A stretch of 64,000 nt of DNA from Rostratula benghalensis. Its lineage: Eukaryota; Chordata; Aves; Charadriiformes; Rostratulidae. The stretch covers positions 5,004,684 to 5,068,683 of the forward strand of contig VXAI01000020.1 of assembly GCA_013399305.1 (NCBI GenBank). The letters are read 5' to 3'. Both the position numbers and the translations under genes were made by a program. Each line of letters starts with the position of its first letter. The stretch's first letter is position 1. This document shows, in pieces, positions 27,258-41,339 of the stretch. The notes below the pieces were generated by a model. The model worked only from the letters and a program-made list of their open reading frames with translations, ran no database searches and was not told where the DNA came from.

Positions 27258-30200
27258 CTAATAGAAATACACACAAAGTGAATCCATCTATTTGGAAACA
27301 ATCCAAGGCAGTCCCTCTCCATAAAGGAAAATGTAAAGCAGATCGGAATTAGTAAAGATTTATTTTGATTCTTTACTACATTTCTTGAACAGGTATGCAT
27401 GAGAAAATTTCAAAATATCTAACCTGGCAGGTTCACGCAATTTTAGCCAGATATCAAAAACTACTCATGCTCCCAGTTCACTTGCACTTAAACAGCCTGC
27501 CAACATTAAAACTTCTAATTGGACCTCTGAACAGGTATCGGTGTAGTTAAGCCCAAGACTTTGTTTCATACAGCACACGCTAATTAAACAAAACAGGAGT
27601 CAACTTCTTTCTCTGCTGCTGGCTGAATATAGTTCAGAGCCATCTTCACTGAATCAATCCACTGCACTGTCATCTTGTGGACAAATGTCATTTTTACTGA
27701 CATCAATTCTTCATGTAAAAAGAAACTTGAAGACAGCAGACAAGGTCAAAGAAGGAGATGAGGACTTTACTTTTACTCTGAATACTTTCACTCTGAAGAG
27801 CAGATTTATCAGCATTATGAAAACTGGACACAATTACAGAAATAGATAATAATAACTACAATGATTGCCAGGAAAACACTCCCATGAGGCACTGTCAGGC
27901 CTCATTATAGACTGTGCACAGGCCTTTTGTTACAGCCATGATAGGAATGGATTTGATGAAAGGCAGAAAAAATAAAGGGAGATCAGGTTAAAATTTTCCA
28001 ATGACTGCTGGTGCTTGTCCATTCTTTTTATTATTTTTTCAGCAGGCAGAAAAGAGGAGTTTCCCCAAGCTCCCCAGACAACTCTTGTGGTCAATAACAC
28101 ATTCCAAAGCATGCCTTACATTGAAAAATAAATCCACTGCAGCAGAACTAAGACCAACAGTAGTTGAATTTTAGAGATATCTACTGCATTACAACTCGAA
28201 TAAAACCTCAACAAGTTTTGCATACCTAAACATAGTAAAACAACAGAACACAATAACCAAGAGACTTCATTACTAATTCCAGAGCCATTCCTACAAGATT
28301 ACTTGATAGACACTCTTTCTTACTCGCTTACAAGATTTCCACCTAGTGATGGAGAAAAGACTTATCTTGCAAAGTCATGTTCCAAATGTCACAGAATGTA
28401 TATAACACCAGCATGAAACAGAACACTATGAGCTACTTTCTTAGGTCCCAACACCCATGAAAGAAACATATAAATTATACTTGGAATTATTCTAATGGTA
28501 GACATATAAAAGACATAGACTGTAATTTATTTTCTCATATCTGTCAGCTACAACTTTCTGAGTACAACCTCACAGAAAAATACAGCATTAGCAGCCACAG
28601 TGGATGTGTGTAGAATTAACAGACTGTGCTGTGCCATGCACCCCAGCCTCAGTATTTTGAGTTTCATGCCATCTTCATCATTCTCTCACTGATGGCAGTG
28701 AATATAAAGAAAAAGACTATCAACTGCAGAACAGTCTTTCAAGTCTGTGCTGTCACAAACGTGTCTCTCACACCTATCCATACCACATGTTATTCTAGCT
28801 CTCCTCAGACGGCAGCTGAAGGGTCTACTCCCTGTGTAATGTACACATGACTTTAATTACCAGTCTAGCAAAATGACTGGCAGGGTAAAAAAAACACAGG
28901 AGGCAAAATAATTAATTTCAGCACTGAGGGGCAGAATAAAAGTCTTCTACTTGACTTTTTCCTGTAATTGCTGATATTCCCAAAAACACTTGCACCACTA
29001 GTATTTTTAGTTTACCTTCACATAAACAAAACAGGTTTCAAGGTGCACAACAGTGTACATCACTGTCATGCGATATGAATAGGAAATCACTTATCTAGGT
29101 GAAAGAGAACACACATGGTATATTTCTAAGAGTACACACGATGAATTTCCGGTCTTAGTTATCTATTGCCATTATCGTGGGGATTTTACCTACATTCTGA
29201 CTTATTTCAAGAGAACAAAGAGTACCTGTTAAGCAATTTTAATGCACCTCAGGACAAAGGCTTGTTAGAGGAAAATAACGCACTTTCTGTCTTGCACTTG
29301 AAGCCAATTCAAGAACCTTGATTTCCACCAAGACTACAAAAACAAAACAGGAAAACTGCCCACACTGAACTGCAACTGCTAAGCAAGCCAGGAGCTGTGA
29401 GACAGTGACAGAGTTCTGAAGGGAACTAACAAAATCCTGCATAAAAAACTATTAAAAAGTGAAATAGTCAGAAAGTGAGATGAAAAAATCTAATACTAAT
29501 GAAAAATGCAAAATATTAGGTGATCAATTTTCATTGAAAGAATAGGTCAACAGCACAGTATCTCAAAATCCCATACCTGTTGCTTTGATATATTTACAAA
29601 TGATCTGAAAGTGCAAGGACTAGTAAAAATAAGAGTGTGTACATAACGTGATTACAGTAGAAAAGGCCAAAAAGAACTAAGAAACTTAAGAAAAATTTCA
29701 AGACAAACTAAGTAAATAGGGAACACAACAGCACATACCATTTAGTATCCAAACTCAAAACAATGTGTAAAATCAGAGATTAAGTACACCTTAAAATTCT
29801 AAATTAACTGTATCCAATTGAGAAATACATGTAGATATTTCCACAAACACTTAGAAAGTCTACTCAATACTTAGCACAGTTAAAGAAGCTAAGACGGTGT
29901 TAAATTAAGTAAGAAATAGCATGGAAAGTGTTGTGAAAGCGTTGTGAAAACAACAAAACTGAAAACAATGTAAGTTTTAGAAAACAGATAGGAAGAAGAA
30001 ACGAAGTAAAAATCCAAAGTCACAAAGGGTATAGGATAGTAAAAAAGGATCAAAATGCACAGCAATACTTGTCATCACATAAATATTAAGGCTATTTGCT
30101 TACAAGAGGACGATAACAAATCGCTGCTGACCACACTTAGTAAATACAAACTGATAAGGTATAAAGTTTAATAGTAGGTATACACTGGAATAGTGAAAAA

Positions 30201-30269
30201 AAGTGAAATCATATATTTTTAACATTATTTATTCTGCTATTACATGATAAAAATTGCCTCCAGTAATGG

Positions 30270-30362
30270 ATCACTATAATGATTATATATAACGAAAATA
30301 TACATTATATAAAACAATATAACTATTATATATATTATATATAACTATTATATATAATAGTA
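30270..30362. repeat. AT-rich microsatellite/palindrome
   Basis: Repeated tatata/attatata/ataactat units, nearly pure A+T, including several local inverted repeats such as actattatatat with atatataatagt. Confidence 0.8.
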
Positions 30363-32220
30363 ATTCAGATTAGTTGAAGGCACACTAAACAGGCAAGTAA
30401 AACACTAAACTGATTTGCAGAGCATCTGAATACACAGTAATAAATTACACTACATTTTTGGTAATACTTCTTACTCAGGACCTGATCTTTCCCATAATTA
30501 AAATCAACATGAGGTTTTCAAAGAATTTAACCAGTTACAGAATCAGGGTCTGTGCTGTCTTCTTTCTCTCAGCTGGAACCCATGGAGGAGCTAATGAGCA
30601 TTTGATCAGATTTCTATACACATATTTAAGCTATAATTAAAATTCCCAACATTGTGAAGACATTGTGAAGCTTGCATTCACAGGCTCATATCCATCAAAA
30701 GCATTATTTCCTACTCTTCACATTCACACACCTCTTCCTTTGTTTAGATGTAAGTAGTGACTGAACTGGAGAATCACATGGTAATTTCTGTAAGTCACTC
30801 CAGCTTTGACAAGTGCTGGTCTCAGGTTCCGTTTCAGTTATTTTTTTGACTACAATTTTAATTTTCATATACTACTATTCTTTCCAGATTGCAATCTAGG
30901 CTCTAAAATGAAAAAGTTAGCCTTAGGGAACTAAACATAAACATGTTTTCTGTGAAGAATTTTAATCCTAGTGGTAATAAAATATAATTAGCATAAATAC
31001 CTCTACATATAGTGTCAAAATCATCCTGAATTAAAGAAAAACAAGACCAAGAAATTTACTGTAAAGGTTAGAATCAAAAAAAGGAAAAAAGTCAAACATG
31101 CTGACAAAACAAAGAAGCCAGACAAAGACACTTATTTCTCTAGTATTGTTAAACTATCCATCTTACAGATTTATTTTTTTTTTATCCTACACTGACTCAT
31201 TCTTACTGAGACATAGACAGTTTGGATCTCATTACAAGCACACAGGCACTTTACGAGTGCAAGACTGGAACTTCTCAAGCATCAATGTCATTTGAGTAAA
31301 CGCATGTTACCCAGGATGCCTCCTGCTCCCGTATTAAAGTATAAACATATTACAGAAGAGCTATGATCCTTCTTTAATTCTGCAGTTTAGTGCCAATGGC
31401 GAAGAGATCCAATGGTGATATGATATCTTAAGGAAACAGGATTATTGCATCTAAATAACCTTCCTTTCTTCAAGTATGTGTCAGTAAGGTTTCTGCTCTA
31501 GCTGACTGGCAAGCACAGATCTCTCTGGATAGCAGACATCGGACGCACCAGCCATATTAGCCAAAGTAATGATTTCCCAAGTTTGATATCTACCCCAAAA
31601 TACACTGTAAGAATGCTCTGGTTAGCAAAAGTCAGTGTTACTTTGTGCTGCAGGCTTCACAACTTCCAAGATTCTGAGGCAGGCAGCAAGTTCTCTTTCT
31701 ATGGGACTGAAAAAGGCGTTTCAAGTTCCTTAGCACTAGTCAGTTTTCGAAATAAAGTTGCCGAGATGCTATAACCTAAAGAAACTGGAAAAGATACGAC
31801 CAACTCCCATTATTTTAATGAGGTGCAGCTCTTTCCAGTGGCCTACTGAGCAGCATAAATGGTAAGCAAAATACTCACACTCATTAATTCCAGTTACTTG
31901 TTCAACAAAGAAATGAAAATCTAAAACCATCAGAAAACAAATACAGCAGTTGTGATCTCTTCTTTTACTCCCTCTGAGAGTGGGTCCCTTCACAGAGGGG
32001 ACCAAAATACCTTATTCCCAAATTCTATTGTGTGCCTTGTTTCACTCTGTCATACATTATTAAAACAGTTTACATACAGGCTAAAAGTTGTAACATTTCT
32101 TCCTATTTGGTACCTCACTCACAAGTACCCTAAGCTCTCACAACTACTCAGCTATTTGGGGATTTGACAGTGGCCTTTGTCGTAGACAAGCCTACAAAAG
32201 ATATCTCACTGGCAGAATGC

Positions 32221-32268
32221 AGTAATTACTACTAGTATACTACTAGTAATTACTACTAGTATACTACT
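32221..32268 (+). repeat. Perfect 24-base tandem duplication
   Basis: The unit at 32221-32244 is repeated exactly at 32245-32268, and the second copy runs into the start of the solo LTR. The unit contains overlapping short palindromes (actagt, gtatac). Confidence 0.95.
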
Positions 32269-32748
32269 GCTTTTGGCTGGGATAGAGTAAATTTTCTTCA
32301 TAATAGCTTGCATGATGCTATATTTTGTATTTGTGCTGAAAACAGCGTTGATAGCATAGGGATGTTTTAGCTGTTGCTGAGCAATGCTTACATCGAGTCA
32401 AGGCCTTTTTTGATCCTCAAATTGTCCCAACATTGAGTAGGCCGGGGGAGCTCAAGAAGTTGGGAGGGGACACATCTGGGACAGCTAACCATCACACATG
32501 ATGGAGTCATGCTTTCCTGGAGATGGCTGAACATCTGCCTGCTGATGGGAAGTAGTGAATTAATTCCTTACTTTGCTTTGTTTGTATGTGCAGTTTTTGC
32601 TTTCCTTATTAAACTGTCCCATTAAACTTTACCTATTAAACTGAGTTTTCTCACTTTTACCTTTCTAATTCTCCACCCCATCCTGGTTGCAGGCAGTGAG
32701 TGAGCAGCTGTGTGGGGCTCAACTGCCTACAGGGGTTAAACCACAACA
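32262..32748 (+). mobile_element. Solo LTR of an endogenous retrovirus
   Basis: It begins near ctgcttttggctgggatag and ends ggggttaaaccacaaca, features of a widespread bird ERV LTR family. It also shows the expected middle (gagctcaagaagttgggagg; tttcctggagatggctgaac) and a polyadenylation-type region (ccttattaaactg). There is no internal gag/pol/env sequence and no second LTR nearby, so it is a solo LTR left by recombination. No clear target duplication is visible; the left edge is blurred by a tandem duplication. It is opposite in strand to CCDC178. Confidence 0.85.
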
Positions 32749-34332
32749 ATAAGCTACTCATAGTTGCTTACTTTCTGCCTTTTTATAAAGTTTGGTAGCT
32801 TGCTGCTGGCTTGTAAACATGCAAAATAACATTTATTTCTGCTAGTAACAGAAGTTAGTGTAAATTCTCTTCAGATCTGTAGTTGTTCTTTTACCATTCC
32901 TAGACTAATGAAGCCAATTCTATGATAAATTCTCATGAGAATGGTCCTTGAAAAAAAGAGGAAATGGGAATTAAATGAGACGGTCCCTGGCAATGGTTTT
33001 GCTGGATGGGAAATTAACATCTACTGAAATGCTGTTACCAAGAACATGAGTTTGCATGTGCTTCTCAACCAATAGCATCAGTCGTGTTGCCTTGAATGAA
33101 GTATCAGTGAGCAGGACAGGTTTACAGCTACTGCTGTGTGTCAGGCACTTCTTTACATCAAGTCCCTGGGATACAAAAACAGTGCATGCTGTCCAGGAAT
33201 ACTCAGGAATACATAGCACAACTTGAATTATGGAACTGGCATATAAATTCCTAGAGATTCTAGGTAGTCCTTAAATAGGATGGACCAAATTCAATGACTT
33301 ACTACAAAATGTATACACTTCATAATTGGCGTGCACACTTTTTGAAATACCTGATGTCTGAAGATACCAGTTGCCGTCACATGGCCATGGTGTGGAAATA
33401 CCTGCTAGTGCCAGTAAGGTTATCTCGAAAATTCACTGAAGTCTTTTCATGATGCTTTTTTCATTTCAAGTGAAAAAGAGCCACTGTGTCACTTGCTACT
33501 CTGCCAAGTAAAACCTGGCAACGAGCCATACGTATATGCAGCAAAGTCGAGTGAAACCTCCTACCAATGCATGAAAGTATTTGGTATTCTTGTTCTTTGG
33601 CCCAGTTTTTTTTGGTGCTGCCTCTTGGTCTGTATGTTTGACACTTGGTCTGCATGTTCAGCAACAGAATTGAGAGATTACCTGTAAGTGACTGGCCATT
33701 ACTGGTGTCCTACTGTTACTATAGCTCTGCTTGGGGTTAATAACCTGACAAGAGGTTACAGAGAGAAAACTGCAACAGAGGTCACTGCTATAAAGAAGCT
33801 ACCTTGCAACTCAACAAAGTTATAGCAATTTTATTTGTTTGCTAAATAGAAGAAGGACGAGACAATAAGTTCAAAAGTGTGTGCTGTTGGCTAAAATTCT
33901 TCTGATTAATATGCTATTTCAAAATTAAGTTATATTATAACTATGGTACTACAATAAGTGCAGATGTTCAATGCAACTAATTTGTGCAGTCAATAAGAAT
34001 GGTATCAAAAAGTTCTAGTTCTGTCAGATTGATTAACAATTCATATATAAGTAAAATAAGGTAAAAATGGCATGGTTTTGGAGTCAATTAATGGCATTTA
34101 GCATTTCGGTATATTTCTGGCAATTATCCTTTCCTTGTTCTGCTAACACAAGCTAAGATAAACAAGGCAAACACTTATTTTATATACAAGCCTATTCATT
34201 TTCATTTTAGAAAAATCATAATTTAAAATTATTCTTAAAAGCACATTTTCAATAGTTTCATTGTCACAATCAAAACTAAAAAGACATTATAATGCTATAG
34301 CATTGTAATTCAATATATTGAATAGCTCTTAC

Positions 34333-34475
34333 TTATATTTAGTCAGTAGCATCTCAGCACATTTAATTTTCTCATACATAGATTTTATCTTCTTTTCAGA
34401 ATCTTCATCAATTCTTTCCATTGTCTTTTGGATTTCTGTGAGTTCACGACAAACATCACTGTATATTTTTGATGC
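34333..34475 (-). CDS. CCDC178: CCDC178 exon 8 (residues 246-293)
   Basis: The acceptor is ttattttcttag and the donor TATAA|gtaaga. It encodes 47 codons of coiled coil (for example VCRELTEIQKTMERIDEDSE). The frame is fully open from acceptor to donor. Phase is 0 in, 2 out. Confidence 0.9.
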
Positions 34476-36484
34476 CTAAGAAAATAAAACAAGTTTTCTG
34501 AAATATGTCATATAAAAATCATACATAATGGTAATCAGAATTTGTCTCATTCTTTGCAGTTTAAAAACTGAAGCTTAAAGTTGAAGTAGTACTTTGTGTT
34601 GTCATAGAACTTCACAACTAATTCTGCATGGTCTGCAAGAAATACAATCCTAGCAAAAGATAACACAATGAGTGTTGCAAAATCGCATGAGATAAACAAA
34701 TGTTAGCAAGAGGGCTTCCATTCTTAAAAAACCTTGAAGTTACTGTGAAAAGGTGGATACTTCCATGGGAAGATAGTGACCTCTGGAGCAGAAAGAAAGA
34801 AATAATTCTGAAGGGAAGCCACTGAGGTTTCCCTCAGTAATCTGACAGAATTTTTACTTAAACATTTTCTAGAGGATGTGCAAGGCTGGCAGTCATCTGT
34901 GTAAAAGAAGGGCCTGAGACAATGCAGACAATGAACACAGTTTTCAATGCTATAAACGGAACTGGGACACTCAATTCCTAACAACTCTCCTCTACAGAGA
35001 TGTACCTATACTGTCTCTGCTTTTAAAAATATTACAAATATAAACAAGCAACAAAATATAAAATGTTTATTATAATCTAGCACTTCATAGCTCAAGCTTG
35101 TTCTCTGGATATTAAAGGAATAGAGATTCAAAACTAAATGATTGTCTTAATAGCAAAGAAATCTAATTACCACCTGCTTTTTTAAAGCCATGAGAGGAAA
35201 AAACAAACCTGAGTAACAAACAACATATTAATTAGAGCACTACAAAAGTCAGAAATAATTTATTTGACAATTCTAAATTTCGTTGAGATGAAATATACAA
35301 ATAAATTACAGTGACATCAAATCTACCTTCTTATGATATGTAGTGTCACTTTTTGGAAAGAAAGAAAGAAAACAACCTCTGAAAAAAGTATTTAATTATA
35401 AATTGTCTTTAAAAAAAGTATTTTAAGTCTACTTCCTGAATTGTATTTTAGAACACCTCAGTATTTTAACTGTATACAATACATTCTAAGATAGTAGCAA
35501 GAAAAAAGGTTTAAAATAAAACCAAGAACAAACAACTTGATTTTTAATTAGCCAGTGTTTTGAATATGTCTCATACCATTGGAAGAACAATGAGCTATTT
35601 CATAGATCAGAACTAATTAATGATAATTCTCATATTATTTGTGTAATAGGCAATTAACTTTTTAGTTTTAGAAGTATTTTGATATAACTGTTGAGCCCTC
35701 AAAATATGAGAAGTTCAAACTACAACAAATTAAAATAAACATTAAGAGTCACCTACAAACAGAAGACCATTTTTACACTCTTAGTAGCCTGAAAAAGAGG
35801 GCTGTGATTCTATGATTTGTATTTAAAAATTACTATATAAAATATACTGAAAACATAATACTGTACTAAAATCTGTACATGAAATAACACAGTATCCTTA
35901 CCATTTTAGACATCAATTTTAAGCTGTATGTACAGCTTTCCTTCCTACCACTTAAATTGTTCATTATCCATATTAGGCATTTATTATCAACAAATAATAA
36001 ATATTATTATCAATATTATTATCAATAAATAATATCAACAAATAAGTTAGGAAATATGTACATCAGCGTTTAAAAATAATTAATTCTTACAACATTTTTG
36101 TGACAGCTTCTAATTTCTCCATATTTTGGAAAAAATACTGTGGTCTGTGAGAAATCTGAAAAGAACCTATACCAATATCAGATATGTGCCTCCTACCTTT
36201 TCTGTGAAAAATACCCCATGAAATCACCTCACAAAGTTTGAATTACATTCCATATATATGCTTAAGAGACACTTTTTAAAGGCCACCAGCTTTTCGTTCC
36301 CTGGCTTCTGTCTGCACCAAGTGCCTCTAGGCACGGCATAGGATGGGCATAGAGTTCAGAGTCTTTGTGTACACTGTTTAAATCAGACTTTGGTACTTCC
36401 AAAAGACTGCTGTTCTCTAAAAGGATATGCACCTATGTAATGGAAAGGTCCTAAAAGAAACATCTTTGTATTGTTTGTATTTAC
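34476..36484 (-). other. CCDC178 intron 7
   Basis: AT-rich intron of 2.0 kb with attatt/caataaat-type low-complexity sequence near 35985-36045. No gene or transposon was recognised. Confidence 0.7.
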
Positions 36485-36705
36485 CTTTTCATAAGCCAGT
36501 AACACTTCCTTCACAGCTTCACTCTCTAGAATCAGCTTTTCTTCCAGCAGAGGGCTGTGTTTCTTCATGAAGTCTATATCCTCCTGAATCTCTCTGTTGC
36601 CTGTTTCTGTCTTAAGTATTTGGTTTTCTAACTCTCGCTGCTGCTGCCTTTTACAATCTAAATGCCATTGTAGCTCCAAGGTATCTTGAATGCACATGTC
36701 ATATT
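36485..36705 (-). CDS. CCDC178: CCDC178 exon 7 (residues 172-245)
   Basis: The acceptor is tctttttcaaag and the donor GAAAAG|gtaaat. It is the largest exon, encoding DTLELQWHLDCK (human DVIELQWHLEDK), then a glutamine/arginine-rich coiled coil and HSPLLEEK (human HGPLLDSK). The open frame runs on past the acceptor into intron sequence, but that extension is not part of the gene. It ends in phase 0. Confidence 0.95.
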
Positions 36706-39700
36706 CTTTGAAAAAGATAATTAGCATAACAAAACGTGACTGAGTGACAACATGAATACCTTGTAAGATTAGGAAGAATGTTGTCTTAATATTAAGACTT
36801 GTAAAATTTTGCTGTAAACTACTTTGAAGGCCAAAAGAGGACATCAGTTACAAAGGACATCACGAAATATTGATTTAGCAGTGGAACTGTTCTTAAATTC
36901 ACAAGTAACAATTCTAGTACATAATTCAAACAAATTTTCAAAGTGAGGAGTGGTTTTGTTCTTATGAAAAAAAAAATAAAACATCTAGCCTTCAAGCATA
37001 TCTAGAGGAGGATATATATATATCTTGTTATAACACAAGAACACTTCTACTTATCTTTGTAGTCTCCACCAACAGATACATGTGGTTACAGAGGAAGAAC
37101 AGGCCAAGTACAAATCTCACATCCTCTTAATATGCCAACTGTTTTCAGTTCAGGGACACTTCCTGAACTAAATGTCTGTTCAAGAAAGCTAAATTAAAGA
37201 TATGAACCCAAAGCTAACGAGCAAAAGATATTAATGTTGCCACACAGAAGTATGTGAATCTTTGTTCAGTTTGCTGTGTTTATTTTTCTGACATTAGGTC
37301 TTTACAAGAAAATATGTCACTAGATTATTAGTTGCTGAAGGACAACATTTTGCCCCCAGAACCAACAACAAACTTATTAGAGATAAACAGTAGCTGATGT
37401 TCTAAAAGGAAAAATTATTAGTATGAAATTAGGGAAAGTAAAGTAAGAAACAAATCAGAAAATATATCAAGAGCAGTAGACTTTTCCATAAATTGGAGAG
37501 AGAGAAGCACATTTTACTGAGAAAAAGAAAAGGCTCTCTGAGAAGTAGTTGTGGAATATTTAGCACCATCCCTTAACAGTCATTACATTTTGCTGTGTTA
37601 ACAAGACATAAATCACAAATTTACAAAATTATTTATTTGCTTCTAAAAGTTAAAGAGCTATTGTATGAATAAGTGACTTTTCTACATCATACAAAGAGAT
37701 ACCTAGCATTAACATGAATAAAGTGCTTTTTGTATTAGATTTTTGTTATATTTCAGAGAAGGTAATTTCTGAAGACGGGTTATGTCACTGCAGTTACATG
37801 AGTGTGTACTGGACATAGATGCAGCAGTAGCTAGCAATAACAGAAATCAAGGGAGGTGTGAAGAAATAACAGCATTCAGCATCTACTCTGAATGGGTCAC
37901 GCAAACTTATAATTAAGAATCTCCTGGGTTTATAATACTCAGATTAGAGATAATTAGCATCCCTGAGGGTCTTTCCCCTTTATCCTCAATTCCATTTTAG
38001 CACAATTTCTTTCTTATGAAAAGTCATAATCCTGAAAATTACAAATTTACTCCAAGGACACAACGTCATACTGACATAGTCCATTGATAAATCAAGGTAG
38101 AAGAGGTGGTTAATTTTCACAGCCAAACTGCATGCTTCTTTATTTTGCCTTTTTTAAAAAATACTGTATCATTGTATATTTTAACAGAATTGAAATTTTT
38201 TAAATTATATCCACTATTCCCAGTTTTTTATATTTATAGAAAATGCTAAACAGTAACGTAAAATTGACAGGAATGTATAGCAACACACTAACATTATTTA
38301 CAGCTGCATCACTGTCCACAAGTACATCAAAAAGCAGAAAGTAACATCTCCACAGCTGAAATCCTGAACTACCAGGCTGAAGAATAAAAAAGAAAGACGC
38401 AGACAGACCTTTTAGGAGGAAATGTTGTGATAGGACAGGGTTTTAAACTAAAAGAAGATTCAGGCTAGATCTAAGGAAGACCTTTTTTTACACTGAGGAT
38501 AGTGAAACGCTGGCACAGGTTGCCCAGAGAGGTAGCAGATGCCTCATCCCTGGAAACATTTAAGGTCAGTCTGGATGGGGCTTTGGGCAACCTCATCTAG
38601 TTGAAGATGTCCCTGCTCATTGCAGGGGGTTGGACTAGATGGCCTTTAAAGGTCCCTTCCAATCTAAAGGGTTCTATGATTACCTTATAAACCTTTTCTT
38701 GCAGTTCTTTGCTCCTGTAAAATTGACTTTTCCATTTGCACAGGGCTTTCTCCTGAAAGTAGTTTCTAACCTATCAACAAATTTTAATCCTGATTCTTTA
38801 TTCAATCTCCTCCTCTGTGTTCAGGGCATCATAACTTGTTCTTCAGAAGTAACTGCTTTTAAGGAAAGCAATATCTGCAAACTGGTAACACCTTAACAGA
38901 TTTCTAGTTTCCAAATCAAGAGTTAGCCATTGATTTAAATAAACAAACAAATATACATTGTTTTCATATATTTTTAGGGATGTGAACTGACATTTTCCCT
39001 TCCTAGTGGAAAAAAAACAAAAATGAGAGGGAGAAAAAGAATTTGCAACTAAATGACTCCAGGCTTGCTTCCATTATACACTGCTTTTCACTCATTATGG
39101 AAGACTTGCATTGTCCCTACACTCTGGATTATTTGTCGAAGACCTCAGGATGATGTGCATTAGAATATGCACTAGAGTATCAACTGTGATTTACATTCGA
39201 GAACCTACTGTTACAAATCACTCAGCTTTTCTATAAGTCTAGGTACAGACAGTATCTGTGAGTCAGAAGACAAAGAGCGAACTGCTTCTACACAGTTCCT
39301 TTCTTTTTTTCTTAAGTTCCACTGTGAAGATGCCAGCTTATCACTAAAAGTAATATTAAACATACTTAGGATCTGGAATTTCAAGGAAATTTATCAATGG
39401 TTACGTCAGACAATTCCTACTAAATATGTAATTACTTTAAGTTTATCATGTTTTAATTCTTCTCAAAACATTTTTTTTTAATTTGTGATTTAATCTATAG
39501 TTTAACACAAATGCATTATTTTATACTTGTTTCATCTTCTCATTCCTTGCCCCAAACTGAGTATTTATTATCATCTTAAGAGTGTCTTGTCTGCTCCTAT
39601 GTTATTTCTCAAACAATGCTGAACATTCCATAGTACTCTCAACAAACTATTTTCCAGATATATTCAAACATACCAAATACAGAAGTGCAAGTACTGTCCT

Positions 39701-39799
39701 CCTATTACAGCAAGCACAACTATAGTCATATCATAATTCTTATTTTTGGTAATGAGCTGACTAAAAAATAACAAATACTCTTAGTTTCAATACCAATAC
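36706..39799 (-). other. CCDC178 intron 6
   Basis: A 3.1 kb intron with one CR1 fragment (38405-38683). A minor TA run lies near 37013-37022. Confidence 0.7.
38405..38683 (+). mobile_element. CR1 fragment, plus orientation
   Basis: Shows the CR1 ORF2 end and 3' UTR: ggcacaggttgcccagagag, tccctggaaacatttaaggt, gggggttggactagatggcc, ggtcccttccaatct, ending at ggttctatgatt. The frame is broken (for example around 38440-38500). It is opposite in strand to CCDC178. Confidence 0.9.
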
Positions 39800-39997
39800 C
39801 TTTTTGAACAGCTGCAGGGATCTGCTGAAGCCTCCAAAGTGACATACAATCAATTTTCATGCGAAGCTTTTTCCCTCGCTCTTTCTCCAACTCCAAAGCT
39901 TTTTCTGCCTCCTCACGATCAGCCTCCAACCGCTTAATTAGCTCAGTAACTTCCAATAGCAAAGCATCTGTTTCCTGCTTCAAGTTTGTCTTGCCAT
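39800..39997 (-). CDS. CCDC178: CCDC178 exon 6 (residues 106-172)
   Basis: The acceptor is tttttaaag and the donor CAAAAAG|gtattg. It starts with LKQETDALLLEVTELIKRLE, then a charged helix rich in E and K, and ends with SLWRLQQIPAAVQK. The last block matches the human SVWKLQELPLAVQK, one of the best conserved parts of the family. Phase is 1 in, 1 out. Confidence 0.95.
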
Positions 39998-41244
39998 CTT
40001 TAAAAATACATTAAAGTATTTTTTTATGAAAGCTTAATTATACACTTTGTTCTCAACACAAAAGTTGGCCTGTTCACATGTATCACATTAAGCAAATTGA
40101 TTACAATGCAAATTAAAAATACATTAGAATTATTTCTTATGAAAGCTTAAACATCCACTCTTCATTCCAACTTTTTCTCAACACAAAGCTAGCCTCTTCA
40201 CATCTATCAAGGCAAGCACAACTGGTTACGTAGTTTTCACGTGCAATAGCATTTTCTCTCAGCTTATTTCCAATGCAGACTGCAACAAAAATGTATTAAC
40301 ATAGAAGTTAGAAAATTTTCATCTTGCCTCATTGCTTGGGTAAGTAACAATCCAAGTAATCGATCCAACAAGTTGCAAATAATCTCTGTTTTTTAAAGAA
40401 TACTTATTTCATTTTCCTAAGTGAGTTTCAGTGACTTCATTAAAGTCTTTGCAGTTCTAAATATTTAGTTTAATATCTCAACAGCACTGGTTTGCTTCTG
40501 ATACGCAGGAACCGTCATTTTGTACTGTCAAATTTGGCTACCAAAAATGCCTCAATTATTTATTTCAATCCTTTGAGGTCCTGATCTATAAAAAATGGGA
40601 AGTATATACACTACAGAATCTAAGATATTTCTAATTTGATTCCACAGTCAATAATCCCTAAATTATTTTGATTAAAAGCTGCAAGTACTGAAAAGAAGAA
40701 AACTACTTAAAAGCCAGATTGAAAGTTTGGCTTCACTGCCATCAACAGAAATTCTATCACACGATTTACTGCAGAAGGGATCACTTCTTAAAAAGTGCTT
40801 AAAAAGTTGCACATTGTCTTAGAAAAGATTGCATACAATCTGAATAAAGATTCAAAGTGTTGGGAGTATATTATGAATAACCTGTAACAGCAATGTAATT
40901 ATTTGTTTTACAGAAAGTAAATTTAAAAAAAACTCAGAATTTCTGACTACCAACCTAACAAATTCAGCTGGTCCAAATCCTAGATGGGTTAAAATACAGT
41001 ATGAATCTAAATACAGAAATATAAATTATCTTCTTGCAAACAGGATGATTAAATAGATAGAACATTTAAAATCTATGTGTCTTTCATCTTATCAGACAGC
41101 ACACAGATTTCAAAGGATACTCACTTCATTTATGTAAGACATAGAGCAGGCAACAAGCAGCTATTATTGCAAATGTAAAGCATATATGAAATGAGGATAA
41201 GTAACTTTTACCACTCAGACTGGATAACTATGAAATATTTTTAC
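39998..41244 (-). other. CCDC178 intron 5
   Basis: A 1.2 kb AT-rich intron. A partial direct repeat is visible just before exon 6 (tatgaaagcttaa at 40025-40037 and 40138-40150). Nothing else was recognised. Confidence 0.7.
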
Positions 41245-41339
41245 CTTCATAAGATACATCATCTTCTTTAAAATCCAACTTAGTGGATAATGATAATGAG
41301 GTATCTTTAATGCATTCAGCACTGACCTGTTCTGTTCTC
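41245..41339 (-). CDS. CCDC178: CCDC178 exon 5 (residues 74-106)
   Basis: The acceptor is tttttatctacag and the donor TGAAG|gtaaaa. It encodes a less helical, serine/aspartate-rich linker (for example KDTSLSLSTKLDFKEDD) before the main coiled coil. Human CCDC178 also has a variable acidic/serine linker here. Phase is 2 in, 1 out. Confidence 0.85.

Larger units (their letters stand above)
27258..34332 (-). other. CCDC178 intron 8 (longest coding-region intron)
   Basis: A 7.1 kb intron that contains an AT palindromic microsatellite (30270-30362), a 24-base tandem duplication and a solo LTR (32221-32748). The rest is AT-rich with no recognised gene. Confidence 0.7.

Noticed and set aside
35800..35825. 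gtgattctatgatttgt, similar to a CR1 terminal repeat
   Set aside because: No CR1 body precedes it and the match is too short to call.
36706..36844. Extension of the exon 7 frame upstream to an ATG
   Set aside because: The sequence beyond the acceptor at 36706 is intron; the exon 6 to exon 7 junction fits exactly and matches human CCDC178.
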